DNA of 64,000 nt from assembly GCA_032207245.1 (NCBI GenBank), contig CM063502.1, forward strand, positions 47,010,904 through 47,074,903, in the 5' to 3' direction. Both the position numbers and the translations under genes were made by a program. This DNA is from Pardosa pseudoannulata (lineage: Eukaryota > Arthropoda > Arachnida > Araneae > Lycosidae). Shown here one piece after another: positions 49,868 through 62,718 of the stretch; positions within the stretch are counted from its first letter, which is position 1, and the number at the start of each line of letters is the position of its first letter. The notes beneath the pieces are model-generated. The model saw only the letters and a program-made list of their open reading frames with translations. It ran no database searches and was not told the DNA's origin.

Positions 49868-50135
49868 AAACTTCCCGGAGAAACAGCCCACGGGGGGTCA
49901 TGGCATACGGCGCAAATCTCTGCTTGCGAAACCCTGGGGTGCGAAGCATATATCCGGTTAGGTGGTCAATCTTACGCGGAACCTCCAGTGGTTAGCTCCC
50001 ATGAATGCTTGGTCTTCAGTTTGTCTACCCACTGAAGGGATGAAGGGCTGAATCAACTTAACCCAGTTCGAGGACTGAACCGCGGACCTGTGTTTTGGGA
50101 TCGCGAACGCCTACCTCAACATCACTGAGCTTCAC
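49868..50135 (-). mobile_element. SINE family B, copy 2
   Basis: The better preserved copy. The minus strand begins GTGAAGCTCAGTGATGTTGA (A-box-like), then GCGGTTCAGTCCTCG (B-box-like), and contains TTCAGTGGGTAGACAAACTG and GACCACCTAACCGG in reverse complement order matching copy 1. It lies in an SLC6 intron (between exons c and d). Confidence 0.8.
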
Positions 50136-50286
50136 GTTTAGGTTGGGAAAATAATAAAATTAGTTATGAAAGGTGTGAACCAGACTGGAACACAAAAGAT
50201 CAATAAGAAGTAGAACGATATTAATTTGGAGTAAAGCAGGATTACAATACAGAAAATACATCGCAGTTCAACGTCAGAAATGAGAG

Positions 50287-50490
50287 AATCAAGTTTGATG
50301 GGAATTGTTCGAGGTTGCTGCCACGAAGGTCATAGCAAAGTACACACTGCCTGACTAAGGATTGTCGGATGTGTTCAAACACGCCCTGTGTGCTGGCGAT
50401 GTCTGCTGAAGCCACAAGGATCCGGGCTGTGAGATTCTTCATTGTATCTACAAGCATCTGATAAATGAGATCGTAATCCTCGCATTTGTT
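50287..50490 (-). pseudogene. Fragment of a transposase C-terminus (DDE-type)
   Basis: Minus-strand translation gives QMLVDTMKNLTARILVASA, then DIASTQGVFEHIRQSLVRQC and VLCYDLRGSNLEQF. This resembles the C-terminal tail common in Tc1/mariner-like DDE_3 transposases of arthropods (alternating helices ending near R-x-x-C and a G-x-H-x-E-like motif). No catalytic region is seen at higher coordinates. It lies next to a family B SINE. The assignment rests on pattern recall only. Confidence 0.45.
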
Positions 50491-52526
50491 TTGCCATTTT
50501 CTTGTTTAGGCTCACTGTTCTTTTATGATTGTTGGAGATTAAACATAATTTGCTACCGTGTTATATAGTGATGTATGGATTTTCTTGCTACCTCCTATTA
50601 CTCCTCTGAATTTGTTTGTAGAATTCGAAAACACTAATTTCGACAATATTTTAAAATATGCGTATTATACGCTTTTCGTTAATTTCACGCATGCAATCCA
50701 ATTTGACTTTCTTTTTTACCATCTAAAGGGACTAAAAACTGTATCCAGTAAGGAAATGAAAAACATAATTTAAACTATCTATTTGACTGCCGATCTGAAA
50801 ACAACAGCTATGAAAATTTGGAAATTTTTACTTCTTAATACTCTTTTTTTAAACTAACCCATTGTATTTCAAAAAGTGAAAAATATTTTCCTCAAATGTT
50901 AATATACATCATATCTAACAAGTGAAAAATTATTACGTGACAAAGAATGTAAAACAAAGCAGAAAAAATTATGGGCAGAAAAAGTACGTTTTCTACAAGC
51001 ATAAATGTGTTTATTATAAATCTTGTAAATTAATTTGTGAAAAATTTATCTTTGCATAAAGAACTTGAGGATAACTTTGTGAGAAACCTACTTCTAATAT
51101 TTTAAATTTTTATTAAATTTTTCACTAATAATTATGTACATCTTATCAAAAGACAAATAAAACTTTGATACGAAAATTAAATAATGTATTGTCCTTTGGT
51201 ACGGATTCAACGAGAAAATTGGGATAGTTCCAGTATTGTAGATAGGATAGAAACAATCATTAAAATTATCTGTTAAAGCTTACTATAATACAGGTCCTTT
51301 AGCATTCAATCCGAAAATACTGAAATGAAAAGAAAAATATTTTTGTCCGCTTGTAACCTATTTTGAAACGAATAAATTTATCAATGATAGTATTAAACAC
51401 GGAAGTTTTTGTTATCGTTTCATTGCCATGCAGGCGACAAAAGGAACCAAAGCATAGACAATAATTGGATAAAGAGCATCAAGGGACATTATGGCTTCTG
51501 AAAAGACTTTTCAACAAAGATATTTCTATTGTTGAAAAACATGTAAATGGCCCCAAGCAGCTGAACAAACTTAGTCAATATAAGTTCATTGAAAATCTGC
51601 GGTTGGAATTTGGGTGTTTTATCTTCAGCGGATGTTAAGCGCATGTACATGTTGACATTTAATCAAGAATAAAAAAGTTCTTGTTCCTTTTCTGTCGAAA
51701 TTTACAGTTTTCAGAATACGATTGTTTCTCCATTTCCTTTTCAAAAAATTAAATAAAGGCCCCATTTATTCTAATAAATGGCTTTATGTAAACAGCATTT
51801 TTCCCTCTGCCATGGACTGATGAAATGTTTTCAGCTGAGTATGCTGTCATTGGGATATGGTTTTATTCTGTGGAACGTACTTTTGTTTAATATTTAATCA
51901 AATAATTATCAAAACTATACGAATTCCTGACTTTTAGTTTTCATTTAGTCATTTTCCTACAAGAAAATACAAGAGTAATATACATGATAGTTGTAAATTT
52001 ATTATTATAATTAGAAATATGAGTAATAAAATGCCACCCGCTTTAATAGGTATACATTTTACTCTTTTTCTATAACTCTGTTAAAGCTGTTAAGAGATAA
52101 GCACACGCACACACTCACATTCACACGTAAATATATATGGAGCAACACTTATTTAATGTATAGCTTATTTAATGTTTTGTTGTAATTTTCCTTTCGTTCT
52201 GGCAATATTAATATGAAATTCTAATAAATAAACAATACGTTCATTTACTTATTTAATTCCTCTAACATTAGAAATTTTTATATGGATAACATTGCATTTT
52301 ATTGGGTAATTTTGTCAAAGTACCTTGGTATAAACTAAAAAATGAAGTTACAGATTAGAAAAGCTTATTTTACTTACCGGAATTAACAAAAATCTTTTAA
52401 AGTAATTTTTAATTCTTAACACTTTCCTGACCGAAAAAAAAGCCATTAAAAGAAACATAAGAAAAATCGGTATTTTAGGATGTAGTTATAAAGTAGAAGT
52501 AAATTTGATTTTGAGCCATATCTTAC

Positions 52527-52630
52527 CGGTAAACGTTATTGCTGTATTTGTTGTAACTTCCAAGAGCGATGAGTGATCCCAGTCCGAGACCATAGGAGAA
52601 GAAAATTTGAGTAGCAGCATCGATCCACAC
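52527..52630 (-). CDS. GAT1-like GABA transporter (SLC6), exon c (TM6, ion site)
   Basis: The exon encodes [16 protein letters not shown] followed by [18 protein letters not shown] and two bases of an Arg codon. This is TM6, the unwound helix that lines the substrate and ion site. The Gln of ATQIFFS and the Ser that follows it match the chloride-coordinating residues Q291 and S295 of mammalian GAT1, so ion coupling looks intact. The acceptor is TATATTCAAAG and the donor GTAAGA, leaving phase 2. Confidence 0.96.
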
Positions 52631-54389
52631 CTTTGAATATAACAAAATTTATACATCACTTATATAGTACAAAAATATAACAAGCTTGAACCAGCTCAGG
52701 AATGTAGATTAAACCATAGGAAAAATCATTATGAAGGCTAAAAGTTCTACAATTTAAGGAATTTATGGTTGTTTTTAAGTACAAAAATTAAAGATAGTTT
52801 GTATTTATTATTTTTTTAACATTCAGAGGCTTTTACCGCAAAAAAACTCGTTGATTTGGATTATAGATTGTAAAACGTTTCTAACTGGAAATAAAAGCTG
52901 CATGTATTCCAAAATAAACGCTTTATGATTTTTTTTCATATAAATTACAATATAATTTTTTAATTAAATGTATCCAATCAGATGTTAGTAGTTATTTTCC
53001 AGTTTCATGTATAGTGATTATATAAATATACTAATATAAATTGTATATTGTATTTATCAGAGAAATGTAAAAACTATATAATGTGGCCAAAGAAGTATTT
53101 AGTTCCGAATGCCAGCGAATTAGTCTTCGGCAATCATCCTGTTAGACCTAACTCGGTCTGCAATACAAATAAGGTATGTTTGTTGCTAAACGCTGATGTG
53201 TGAATATTAAAGGGATTGTTAAATGCAATAGAATTTTTCCAAAGCATAACAATGACTAAATTTGATTGATGAGGTGTAATACAATATTTGGAATCTAAAC
53301 GCACATGTACATACTTTTATTCAATCTCTTGATGTGTCCCCTCTCCTCCTCTGATCATTCTGTTTTGCTGTGACAGCGATGTAATAAAGAAAATGTTTTT
53401 CTTGGTAGTTAGGCTTTTATCCCAATTTTAGCGATGCAGACATTTCATATTTTGATTGATTATAGGATTGTTATTTAGTTTATAATATTAAAACACATGG
53501 AACGTTCTATAAGAGATATGTTCAAAGTTTCATTTTGAGTCATTATGTACAAACACATTTTTTTAAATTTTGTTTAGATTGTTTTATTTCCTCATTAAGT
53601 TAAGAAATAATGACATGAGAGATCCTCTATGTAAACTTGCCTGTCAACAATGTGTTAATACATTTTGGTCATTCTACGAAATGAAAATTTATAATTAGTT
53701 GAAATGTATAATTTACGCATAAGAAAAAAATACTGAAATTGTATTTAAATTCAATTTATTTTCCGTCGAAATGAATTAAATGTAGAAAAGAAGTTATACA
53801 AAAGGTCATCCATAATCAGCGAAGTTTGGGAAAGCAATATTGCATTTATTCTCATATGGTATCCTGATATGATATGGTATATGATTTGAAATAAAGTCAT
53901 ACCATAATAATCAATAATAGTCATTTTTAACTATCATTAAATGAAAAAACCTCAAACCATGCCATGGGCCTTTATATATCTGGAATCAGTGAAACGCTTT
54001 CATGTGCAGAAAGAGGACGTGTAAGATAAATTCGCGGGTTTGAAAGTTTTTTCGCTGAAAGATTTGTAGATGAGAGAAGGGTACGAAATCAGAACTTTTC
54101 TCGTTCTCCCGAGAGTGAGCAAAATTAGCACAATTCAATATTGTCCGATAGCTATCCTTTGCAGTGTTTCCCACTCCTCGTCGCGTAGACAAAGAAAAGC
54201 TCACATCAAAAGTACACTTATTACGGATATAAGGAGCAACAGCCACAGCGTGCCTCTAGATTACTTGCGAAAACTCCATGTGTTTTACCACTGATTTTTT
54301 TTTTTTTGCACACTTACTCCATTGCTATTCTAAAGTGAATTATCTGCCAAAGTAATTGGGAAAGGGATCCCGTGTTCCCCGGTATTTAC

Positions 54390-54524
54390 CTGAGAGTCGG
54401 CTAGTTTGTTCATGTCGGGCCAGATGTAGAAACGGATGCCATCTCCGGCTCCAGGCAGAGTGACACCACGGATGAGAAGGACGAATAGAAGGACGTAAGG
54501 GAACAGCGCAGTGAAGTAGACTAC
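54390..54524 (-). CDS. GAT1-like GABA transporter (SLC6), exon b (TM5)
   Basis: The exon is 45 codons in phase 0/0. It begins [13 protein letters not shown] and continues with [15 protein letters not shown] and [14 protein letters not shown], the TM5 helix and following extracellular loop of SLC6 carriers. Flanking splice sites are TTTTAACAG and GTAAAT. The RGVTLPGA motif is nearly invariant in the GABA/creatine/taurine branch of SLC6. It joins exon a directly in frame across a 2.5 kb intron. Confidence 0.96.
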
Positions 54525-57061
54525 CTGTTAAAAGAACTTTAAAATGAATAACCATTTAAGAGGTGGATTTGAAAAGAATGGGGAAAGGTGCAGAAGAAAA
54601 TAATTTGACTCGAGGAAGAAAAAAAAAATGTAGTTTTCAATACTTTTCACGACTTTTCAATAAAGGGATTGTAGAGTACTAAATATCTTTATGTCCTCCC
54701 CTAAAAAAGTATTGTTTATCTTAATGCCTTCTATATATATTTTGGATTTAAGTAAAGCAAACTGCAGGCTTTTACAGTTATTAAATTGCTAGATAATGAT
54801 TCTTCAAAAGTATTTGTATTAAATATAAAAAATTTTGTGAAAATGCATACAGACAATAGAGTATGTCAGAAAAAAATGCACGGAATGAATGAATAGTAAC
54901 ATACATTTATTCCATCAGTAATAGAGTTTATATAAAAGTTTGTAGTCTATTTAACCAATTCTAACAGATTTAATTAATATGAAGTATGTTAACACTATAA
55001 CTTTCGAAACATTTTTACATCCACGTAAACAATTACAAGTCCATCAAATTGACGGTTATCGGTTGTTATAGAGTTCAGATTGCAAGTGTTTTTAAATTAA
55101 ATTAATCTTTTTTTTTATGAAAATAATTGGTTTCCTATACCCGTTAACAAAAAGGGTAAATTTAGGTATGCAAGAATTTCTGTAAAATTAGTGTTCATTT
55201 AAGAGAGCCAAAGTTTATTTTAGTAATAATAATATGCCTCTGATCAAACTCTGAATGAAACTTTTATGCGAAAAGTAATAATAATATTGTAATTTGATAT
55301 TGATTATGATCAGATTGTGTTAATTGTAGTTTTATAAGAAAACAATAGTCTACAAAGTCTTTTAAAACTCGGTGTGGATAAGACATTGATTTTTGTGCTC
55401 TTTGTGGATATGCAACACTGGTATACAAAGGGCTAATACAGCCTCCAAGTTTTCTGTATTAAATATCTTCTTTAAAAATTATTTCAAACTGGAAATTTTA
55501 GGATTTTTAATCTCTAAAAATATATATCAAACTAAAAAAATGTATGCAAAGTGTTTTGTTGCATTTCTTTTTCTCTTAAAATATTAATGTTTTAATTTAA
55601 AATTTAAATGCAATATTTTAGCTTTAGCTTTATTTTGTAATATTTATATGCATTTTTGTAAAACAAGATAATTAATGTTGAAAAACTAATAATAAAGATG
55701 TAGGTTTTTTTTACCATAATATTTTCCTGTCTGTGTTGATGTTACGATTTTTAAACTTTTGCTTCGTCAACCACGAGATTATACTTATGAAAGAATGCTT
55801 TTGTACCTTTTTTACAAGATTGAGCTTCTTTGTCAGTACTCACTTAAATCATTAGTGATTAAATAAATTCGTTATTGGAAATTTGGAGAAAAATAGGAGC
55901 TTTCTTTCCTCAGGTAAGTTCAGTTACTGTTTCGTGTTACTGAACTCTAAACTACCATTAAATTGGTCTATTACTGTTCTGTGATTTCAGTGCGTGTATC
56001 ATGTATTAATATAATTAATCTGAGGTGCTTTCCACTTTCATTAAAAGTTTCAACCTCTTTTTTGAAAAGTTATTTTGTACACGATCATGACAGAATGTCA
56101 GGAAAAATGCAAACTGAAAAGTAAAATTATAAAAACTCTATTCTAGTATTATTCATATTTTTATTTGTAACTAAACCGAAGCATCAGCAAGAAATATACT
56201 TTTTAATTTATCATTTAAAATATAATGCTTCATTTTAACAATTTTATTTTAAAGTAATAAACTTTTTCATTCCCGATTCATTCTATAATAGAAACTTCTT
56301 ATCAAGAATGGAAATGAAGATTTTAAATTTCGTACTTTTCAAATAGTGGCAGCATCATAACAAAAAACCAAAGTTTTACCCTTGGGAGACTTATTTAACA
56401 CAGTGATATCACTTTAAAATGCTAGTGATAAATCTTCAGTAGTCTTGTAGAGTTGATAGCACAAGAATATCTATGATTTAATAGCGATTCCAAACTGATC
56501 AGCTTAAACAGGTGATTTTAACAACATACAATGCAAGTAGTAACTAAATATTAATATTTATTAGAGTTAGTATTATGCATGAATTATCATAAGATAAGTT
56601 TGATGTGTTTTAGACCCCCTGATTTAATATTACCGAGCAACAATGTGTTTTCACTCAATTCTTGAACGTATGATCTAAAATCAATAAAGAATCTAAAGAC
56701 AAAGAAATTAGAGAATAATAAAAGTGTTTCGTTAAAAGCCTCAATAACATTATCTCTAATAATTGTTAACTGTAACCAACTTTTCTCCTTGAGTCTGCTT
56801 AACAAACACTGTCTGAAAAGATCAATAATGAGACATGGAAACTTAGAATCTCAGTAGGTAACAATTGCACAGATATATTATTTTTTTTTTAGTGCGAGTG
56901 TAGCTATGACACATTTAAATCACAAATGTACAATATGAGGTACATATTATTTTTGAGTTTATAAGAAGTATTTTATGGTTTCAAAATAATAGAAAATAAG
57001 TTATGTAAAAATTTTAAAAATGTCTTGAACTCAGAAGCAATTGTCTTTTTTCTCTTCTTAC

Positions 57062-57194
57062 CTTTCCGGTCCATTTGACACCTTTCCAAATGCAAAAGTA
57101 GCAAAGGATCCATGCTAACCCAAGAGTTCCGGCTAATGGCCAGCGTACTTCTCCTGGCTCTCCCAGTCCACTAGTGATCTGAAGGACGTTACGT
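57062..57194 (-). CDS. GAT1-like GABA transporter (SLC6), internal exon a (TM4 region)
   Basis: First visible exon of a sodium- and chloride-dependent GABA transporter, a plasma-membrane symporter that takes GABA back up from the synapse. Translation starts with one base completing a split codon and gives [18 protein letters not shown], then a TM4 helix and the loop [11 protein letters not shown]. This order and wording fit human GAT1 (SLC6A1) better than GAT2/3, taurine or creatine carriers. The acceptor is TTTTTTCTAG and the donor GTAAGA, with an intron in phase 0 at TGK|VVY. The 133-nt exon encodes 44 complete codons. Exons for TM1-3, which should precede it, are not present up to position 64000, so the gene runs off the right edge. 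Confidence 0.95.
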
Positions 57195-57985
57195 CTAGAA
57201 AAAATTATCAGAATTGGAAACGTATTATTAAAGAACTGAAATATCTCTGTATAAAATGTCCGACAGAAAACTGAATGTCTTTGTATAAAGTTTGAAACTG
57301 CATCTCCGTTTTGTTTATTTCCTTTTCATTCACAGAGTTCTAAATAATCCAGCTATAATTCGACCTAATATCAGATTATGACATTCAAGTTTTTATTAAT
57401 ATTTTATTTTCTTCGATGATTATTGGTGAAAATATGTAGACTGAAAAATGGAAATAGATAACATTTAATAAAAAATCTGGATATCATCTGAAATGTATCT
57501 AAGCACTGCAATATCAATAATAGGTAAATTAAAATTTCCGTAATAAGTAACTATAAATACCGTGCTTAACATACTGGGGAAAGAAAGAAAGAAATATTAC
57601 TAGGCCAAAAATTGTGCTGATTTTTAATTATTTAGACAACTCATTTTTGATTCCTTAACTATTATGAATGCATATTTATGTTCAGATTAGTTGATACGTC
57701 AATTGCAGTTGCCACATGTTTACGCCTTCGAAGATATCTTTAGATTAAGTTTTTCTTCTTTTAGAAATATACATTGGAATTACGATTGTAGAACATTAAA
57801 TTAAAATTTGTTGGAGTCGTTGATTTCACGCTAAAAATAAAAAATTAATTATGGTAAACTTTTGTGACTTATTAGAGATAATATCCAGATATAATATAAT
57901 TAATTTCAGATATAATACAATTAAAAGTAAAGAATTCTTAGTGAGTTTACTATACGCCGGGTTCACTATGTCAAACTTCGATTGG

Positions 57986-57986
<1 letters not shown>

Positions 57987-58071
<85 letters not shown>
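57987..58071. repeat. (TA)n microsatellite
   Basis: About 42 TA units, the longest uninterrupted dinucleotide tract in the window, in the intron upstream of SLC6 exon a. Confidence 0.97.
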
Positions 58072-58073
<2 letters not shown>

Positions 58074-58462
58074 TATTTATGGGATTTGAGTGATATATAA
58101 AGCTAATAATTTTTATTAAAGTGATAGAAATTATGGTTAATAATAGGTAGCTGATTCACTATTTAAAAGAAAGTCTTTAATACAATTTTTTTTCTAATCT
58201 TTTTTTTGCTTATTAACATTAAATTATAGAGTTATCATTATGTTAGAAAATCATAAGAAATACTGAAAATCTATAAGATGTTAACGCACAGTATTTCTTG
58301 AGAATTCCAACTTCCCCGAAAAAGATTGTGGAAAAAAAGGAGTTTATTTCTTAGAACGTACGTGAAGTATTTTTCGAATGCTTTTCATAATGAGAAAAAA
58401 TCATAAACATTTCTAGTTATTAATAGATTTAACCATAAAACTGAGAATTTTATCAATATGTT

Positions 58463-58760
58463 CTTAATGCATTAATTCTTATTCTACTTTTTGAGGGCAG
58501 TTAAAAATAGTATGTAGAAATTGATGTTATCAAAAGACTATTTTTTCTTTTCTGCGACGGTAGTTAACAGTTCTATGAATAGTGCTCAACAGTGGCGTAG
58601 CGAAGGGGGTTGTAAACCTTTCTCCCTTGAGGATTGCTCTTTATATACATTATATATGTAAGGATTGCTGTATTGATTTTGAGATATTAGTTGAAAGTGT
58701 AGGTCTACTATTATTTATGATTTGTCATTTGATTAAACATTTTATGATTTTTCAAGCTCG
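58463..58760. repeat. Dispersed repeat E, copy 3, interrupted by an insertion
   Basis: The first part (58463-58586) aligns with copies 1 and 2. CATTTTATGATTTTTCAAGC at 58739 resumes the alignment with copy 1. The intervening about 150 bp begins CAGTGGCGTAGCGAAGGGGG and is absent from copy 1, so it is a nested insertion. Confidence 0.6.
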
Positions 58761-59619
58761 CGAAGAAATTTAGATTTTCCGCAGGTACATGAAGTGAAAA
58801 CATGACGAATAGCTATATCTATTATGAAATTTTGCTTTACAGTAAAATAATCACATGTGATACCATATAAATCTCTTTATAAATGGTCTCCTGCAATGCT
58901 TGAAATTATATTTCATCACTAATATGTATAAGCTTGTAATATTTAAAAGTAATTAAATTTATATTTTTTTGTTACTTTTAGGAGGCCAGAATAATTTAGA
59001 GTTACGGTATTCACCAATATATTTTCAGTTGAAATGATTTAGTAATTATAATGGGCCAACTTTGGAGAATTATACAATAATAAATGACTTAGAATGAATG
59101 ATAATTTGTATAACTAGCGACTGAAAATATTAGCAATCTCAACACTGAATTCAGTCATTTTAATTAACCTGATACAAAGAAATGGAAAAAAGAATAATTA
59201 AGATAATCATGAAAAAACTGTTCAATTATTTGAAAGCTTCAGAGTTATAATCATTTTTTAGTATCTCTTTCGAGATTTTAATCCTCTCTTTCCTTGCTTA
59301 TTGCATTGGATTACGGCCAAGATTAAACTTAATTAGATGCTTTCCTGAAAATTCGGAATGCTTTTATTATAACAACATCTTTTCCACCGTTCGATGGCTG
59401 CGAAAGGATTTGATCTGTCCCATAAGTACTTTAGTTGGGTTTAGAGTAGTGTTCACATTCTTCTCTTAAATATTGTGCTTCCTACCCCCGAAGCTTAAAA
59501 ATAATATTTAGTGTTTAAAAAAAAAGACATAAAAGAACCCAATGTAAATTGTAAAAATGGCATCTAAGGGAAAAACCATTAGAGATTTACGAAAAATTGT
59601 TTCAATGAAATAATAATTG

Positions 59620-59760
59620 TTTATCATTAATATAATTACTAATACAATATAATTTATTAATATAATATAATTATTAATATAATATAACTTATTAATATAA
59701 TTAATATAATTATTAATACGATAAAACTTATTAATGTAATTAATATAATTTATAATAATA
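59620..59760. repeat. Degenerate A+T minisatellite
   Basis: Variants of TTATTAATATAA repeat about ten times with small changes. Confidence 0.8.
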
Positions 59761-60885
59761 ATTGTTTTAATAATTTAATTTTTTAATGATCTAATAACAA
59801 CGAAATACAAGCTCAAACTAGTACCTACAACATAATTTATGTATAGAAATTACAAGAAACATTTCTGTTTCTGATACATTCAAATAAGCTTATTAGATCT
59901 GGTCCTCAGAGCATCTCGAAATATAGGAATGCCTAGAAGGCTGACCTGTTATATTTCATTTTGCTACTCTTTTACTTTCTAGATAAAGTAATAAAAATAT
60001 TTTTGTAGGTTGCGTTTATTAAGTTATTACGCTCTAGTTAAAGCGATTTTGACGTTCCTAAATTTTGGATTCCCTTTCTACTGCTTAGCACCGGCCTTGC
60101 TCATGTTTTGCTGTAAACTTCTTATGTGAGAGAGAAAAAAAAAAGTAAGTATTAGTTTCTCTTGCTTATTGATGAGAGAGTTGCGAATATTATTTCATGC
60201 ATTTACTTTTAATATTATACGTATTTTTTAGAATCATGCATTTTTCTAACGTTAATTTTTGTAAAATATTCTTCCCAGTTCGGTCAGTTTTTTTGGTAAA
60301 AAAGCCAACTTTAAGTAACAGTGTAATCTTTTTGCTGTAAATAAAAATTAACAAAAATTGTTAAATTCAATAAATATAATAATTTTGGCAGCTGTGTTTA
60401 CAATGTATATAATCGATTTGAACATAAAATTATCTACTTTGATGAACAAATGCACAATAGTACAAAAAAAAAAATAAATAAATAAGTAAAAATAAAAAAA
60501 TAAATAAAAGGAACTCTTAAAGGGAAGAGGGTTCATAAATCTCAATATTTAACTTTAAACTGTATTTTTAACAGAATGATGAAAAGTGATGTTTGATATA
60601 ATATATTATACACTAAATCTTTATTAAAAGAATTTTGATTACGGCATACCTTTCAATTCTTAAAATATTTATTATGACAATCATTTTTCGTTTCACTATA
60701 AAAATAAAATTTCTTCTTCCTTTAAAAAGAACTTTTTCCAAATTATTGAACTACGCTTTAACTTAAAAAATATTTAGTTTTTTTTATTTCCAGTAGTATA
60801 TTTTTTAAAACAACATAAAAATGTACACCAAAGGATAAAAATTAAGTTCATTTACGGGAGTCTAAGTTCAGTTTTTTCCCCCCCT

Positions 60886-60964
60886 CAAAAAAATAATAAT
60901 AATAATAAATAAATAAATAAATAAAAATAAAAATAATAAATAAAAAATAAAATTAAAAAAAAAA
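60886..60964. repeat. A-rich (AATA)n low-complexity tract
   Basis: A run of AAT and AAATA words ends in a short A run. It could be the tail of an unrecognised minus- or plus-strand retroelement or simple slippage. Confidence 0.8.
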
Positions 60965-62094
60965 CATTTTGCCACTTTAATCAAATTCTGTCAATTTGAA
61001 TATCTTTTGTTTCCTTATATAATTAAAGTATTGTGCATCTTTTGACTGTCATTTAGAGATGAGATATAAAAAATAATGAATTAAAATGGTAATTTTTTGT
61101 TTCACTTTTTGTCAAGTATTTATGAGCGGTTATAGTCAACACTTTTCAATTTGGTTAATAACAGAACGGATGCTGTCCTTGGCTTAACAGATCCGGATAA
61201 CACTGTGATGCTTTCTTGGTTTACACAGTAAATAATATTGAACTCTTCAAACTTGGAAGGCCAATAACGTCTTACTTTATTTCTGCAACACGAGATGGCG
61301 CTAGAAGGCATAATGAGCCTTTTCGTTTGTTCTAAATCGGGAACCAATTACTTTAGTTCTGGATATGTAGTATGAAAAAAAGTGGGATAATTCTTTCCAG
61401 TAGGATAATAAACGACATCGATGTTTATACTTTATAATTACATTACATTTTGAGGGAAATCTTGAAATACTGAAAATTATTTACTTATCTTCAGTTATTA
61501 GATTCAAGGTGCCCGCTAAAACGGACCACTGTCCGGTAGGCATTTTGTATCATATTTCCAGAATATTTTGTTCGGAAAAAAATTGTATACAAATATTATA
61601 CAGAATTTATTTCTTTATAATTTGAAATCGTGAAACATAATTATTTACAATTTGTTTTCCTAACATTTAGTTACAATGCCAATCAGCACAAGTAAAATGC
61701 GTAATATAGGATATTTTTTTTTAAAGAAAGTTTGGACTGCGTAGTGACTTATTGTTACAAGTATAAACATAAGTTGTAAACATAAGTAGATGTGACTGTT
61801 TTGACGGGATTTTCGATGGCCTATTATAAAAGGAAAAGGGGTGATTCTATTGTTTTTTTTTTGTACTTTTATTACGTTAAGGCTGCGAAGTGCGCACAAA
61901 ATTGAATATATTATTTAGCAGTTAATGGTAACGAAAATAAGTAATACGTGTAGTAAAATTTTCTGAGATGTGTAAAATAAATATCTTTTTTTATGTTTTA
62001 TACACTTTTTGCAAGAAAAAAATCCGCAGGGAGTAGCATTTTACATCTTTATCCAGGATGTGCAGAACTACTAGAGTCGACCCAGACGGTGATC

Positions 62095-62718
62095 CTGAGT
62101 TCCTTGATGTACTCTATTCCGTGCAGTGATGCAAAAAAAATATATACAAGGTTGCTTCTATAAAATTTGGCAGTGCGCTTGGGATTTGACCATTGATAAC
62201 AAGCTGCGTAATATTAAGCCAATTGTTGAAAAGTGGAACCATCTGTCATCCAGAAAGCACGTCATCCTCACCCGTCTCCGTATTGGACACACGCGGTTCA
62301 CCCATCGTCATCTCTTACTCGGTGATCAAGCACCTTCATGTAAAAATTGTAACACCAACATGTCTGTTAAACACGCCCTGATAGACTGTCCCATCTATAA
62401 TCAACATCGTCTTCATTATTTTAACTCTGCTACTCCTGATATCAAATATCTTTTAAATGCGTCGCCTCATCCTGAAATATTTACCTTTTTAAGAGTCATT
62501 GGTTTTTATCCTCATATTTGATATTATCTCACTTTATACACCTTTTTAATTCTACATATATTTCTTTCGTATTTCTTGTCGAAACATCGCTTCGTTCTTA
62601 AGTTTTAAACTTTGAAATTATTTTTAAAATATATTTTTCTTTACTGAGTACTTGTGTTTGGCACAATATATCCCAGGAGGATTCAGTGCCATTAAGCTAT
62701 AACCAACCAACCAACCAA
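62095..62718 (+). mobile_element. 5'-truncated jockey-like LINE insertion with 13-bp TSD
   Basis: CCAGACGGTGATC is repeated at 62082-62094 and 62719-62731, flanking a fragment that ends in an (AACC)n tail (62697-62720). The insert carries the C-terminal part of a non-LTR retrotransposon ORF2, downstream of the RNase H region. WDLTIDNKLRNIKPIVEKW, LTRLRIGHTRFTHRHLL and the zinc-knuckle-like CKNC..H....C (62335-62390) are visible, ending in a stop at 62519. A frame change occurs at the A-run near 62130, after LSSLMYSIPCSDAKK in the other frame. About 180 bp of 3' UTR follows. Truncation at the 5' end with a TSD fits target-primed reverse transcription. Confidence 0.88.

Larger units (their letters stand above)
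49340..57061. other. SLC6 introns between exons a and d
   Basis: Three introns (57061-54525, 54389-52631, 52526-49340). The last carries SINE B copy 2 and the transposase-tail fragment. A G+C-richer patch at 53990-54290 has open frames on both strands but no recognised product. Confidence 0.6.

Noticed and set aside
57851..58093. Plus-strand open frame with Tyr-Ile run
   Set aside because: It arises from the (TA)n tract in an SLC6 intron and has no other support.
59620..59760. CRISPR-like regular repeats
   Set aside because: The units are imperfect A+T words without unique spacers, and the genome is animal.
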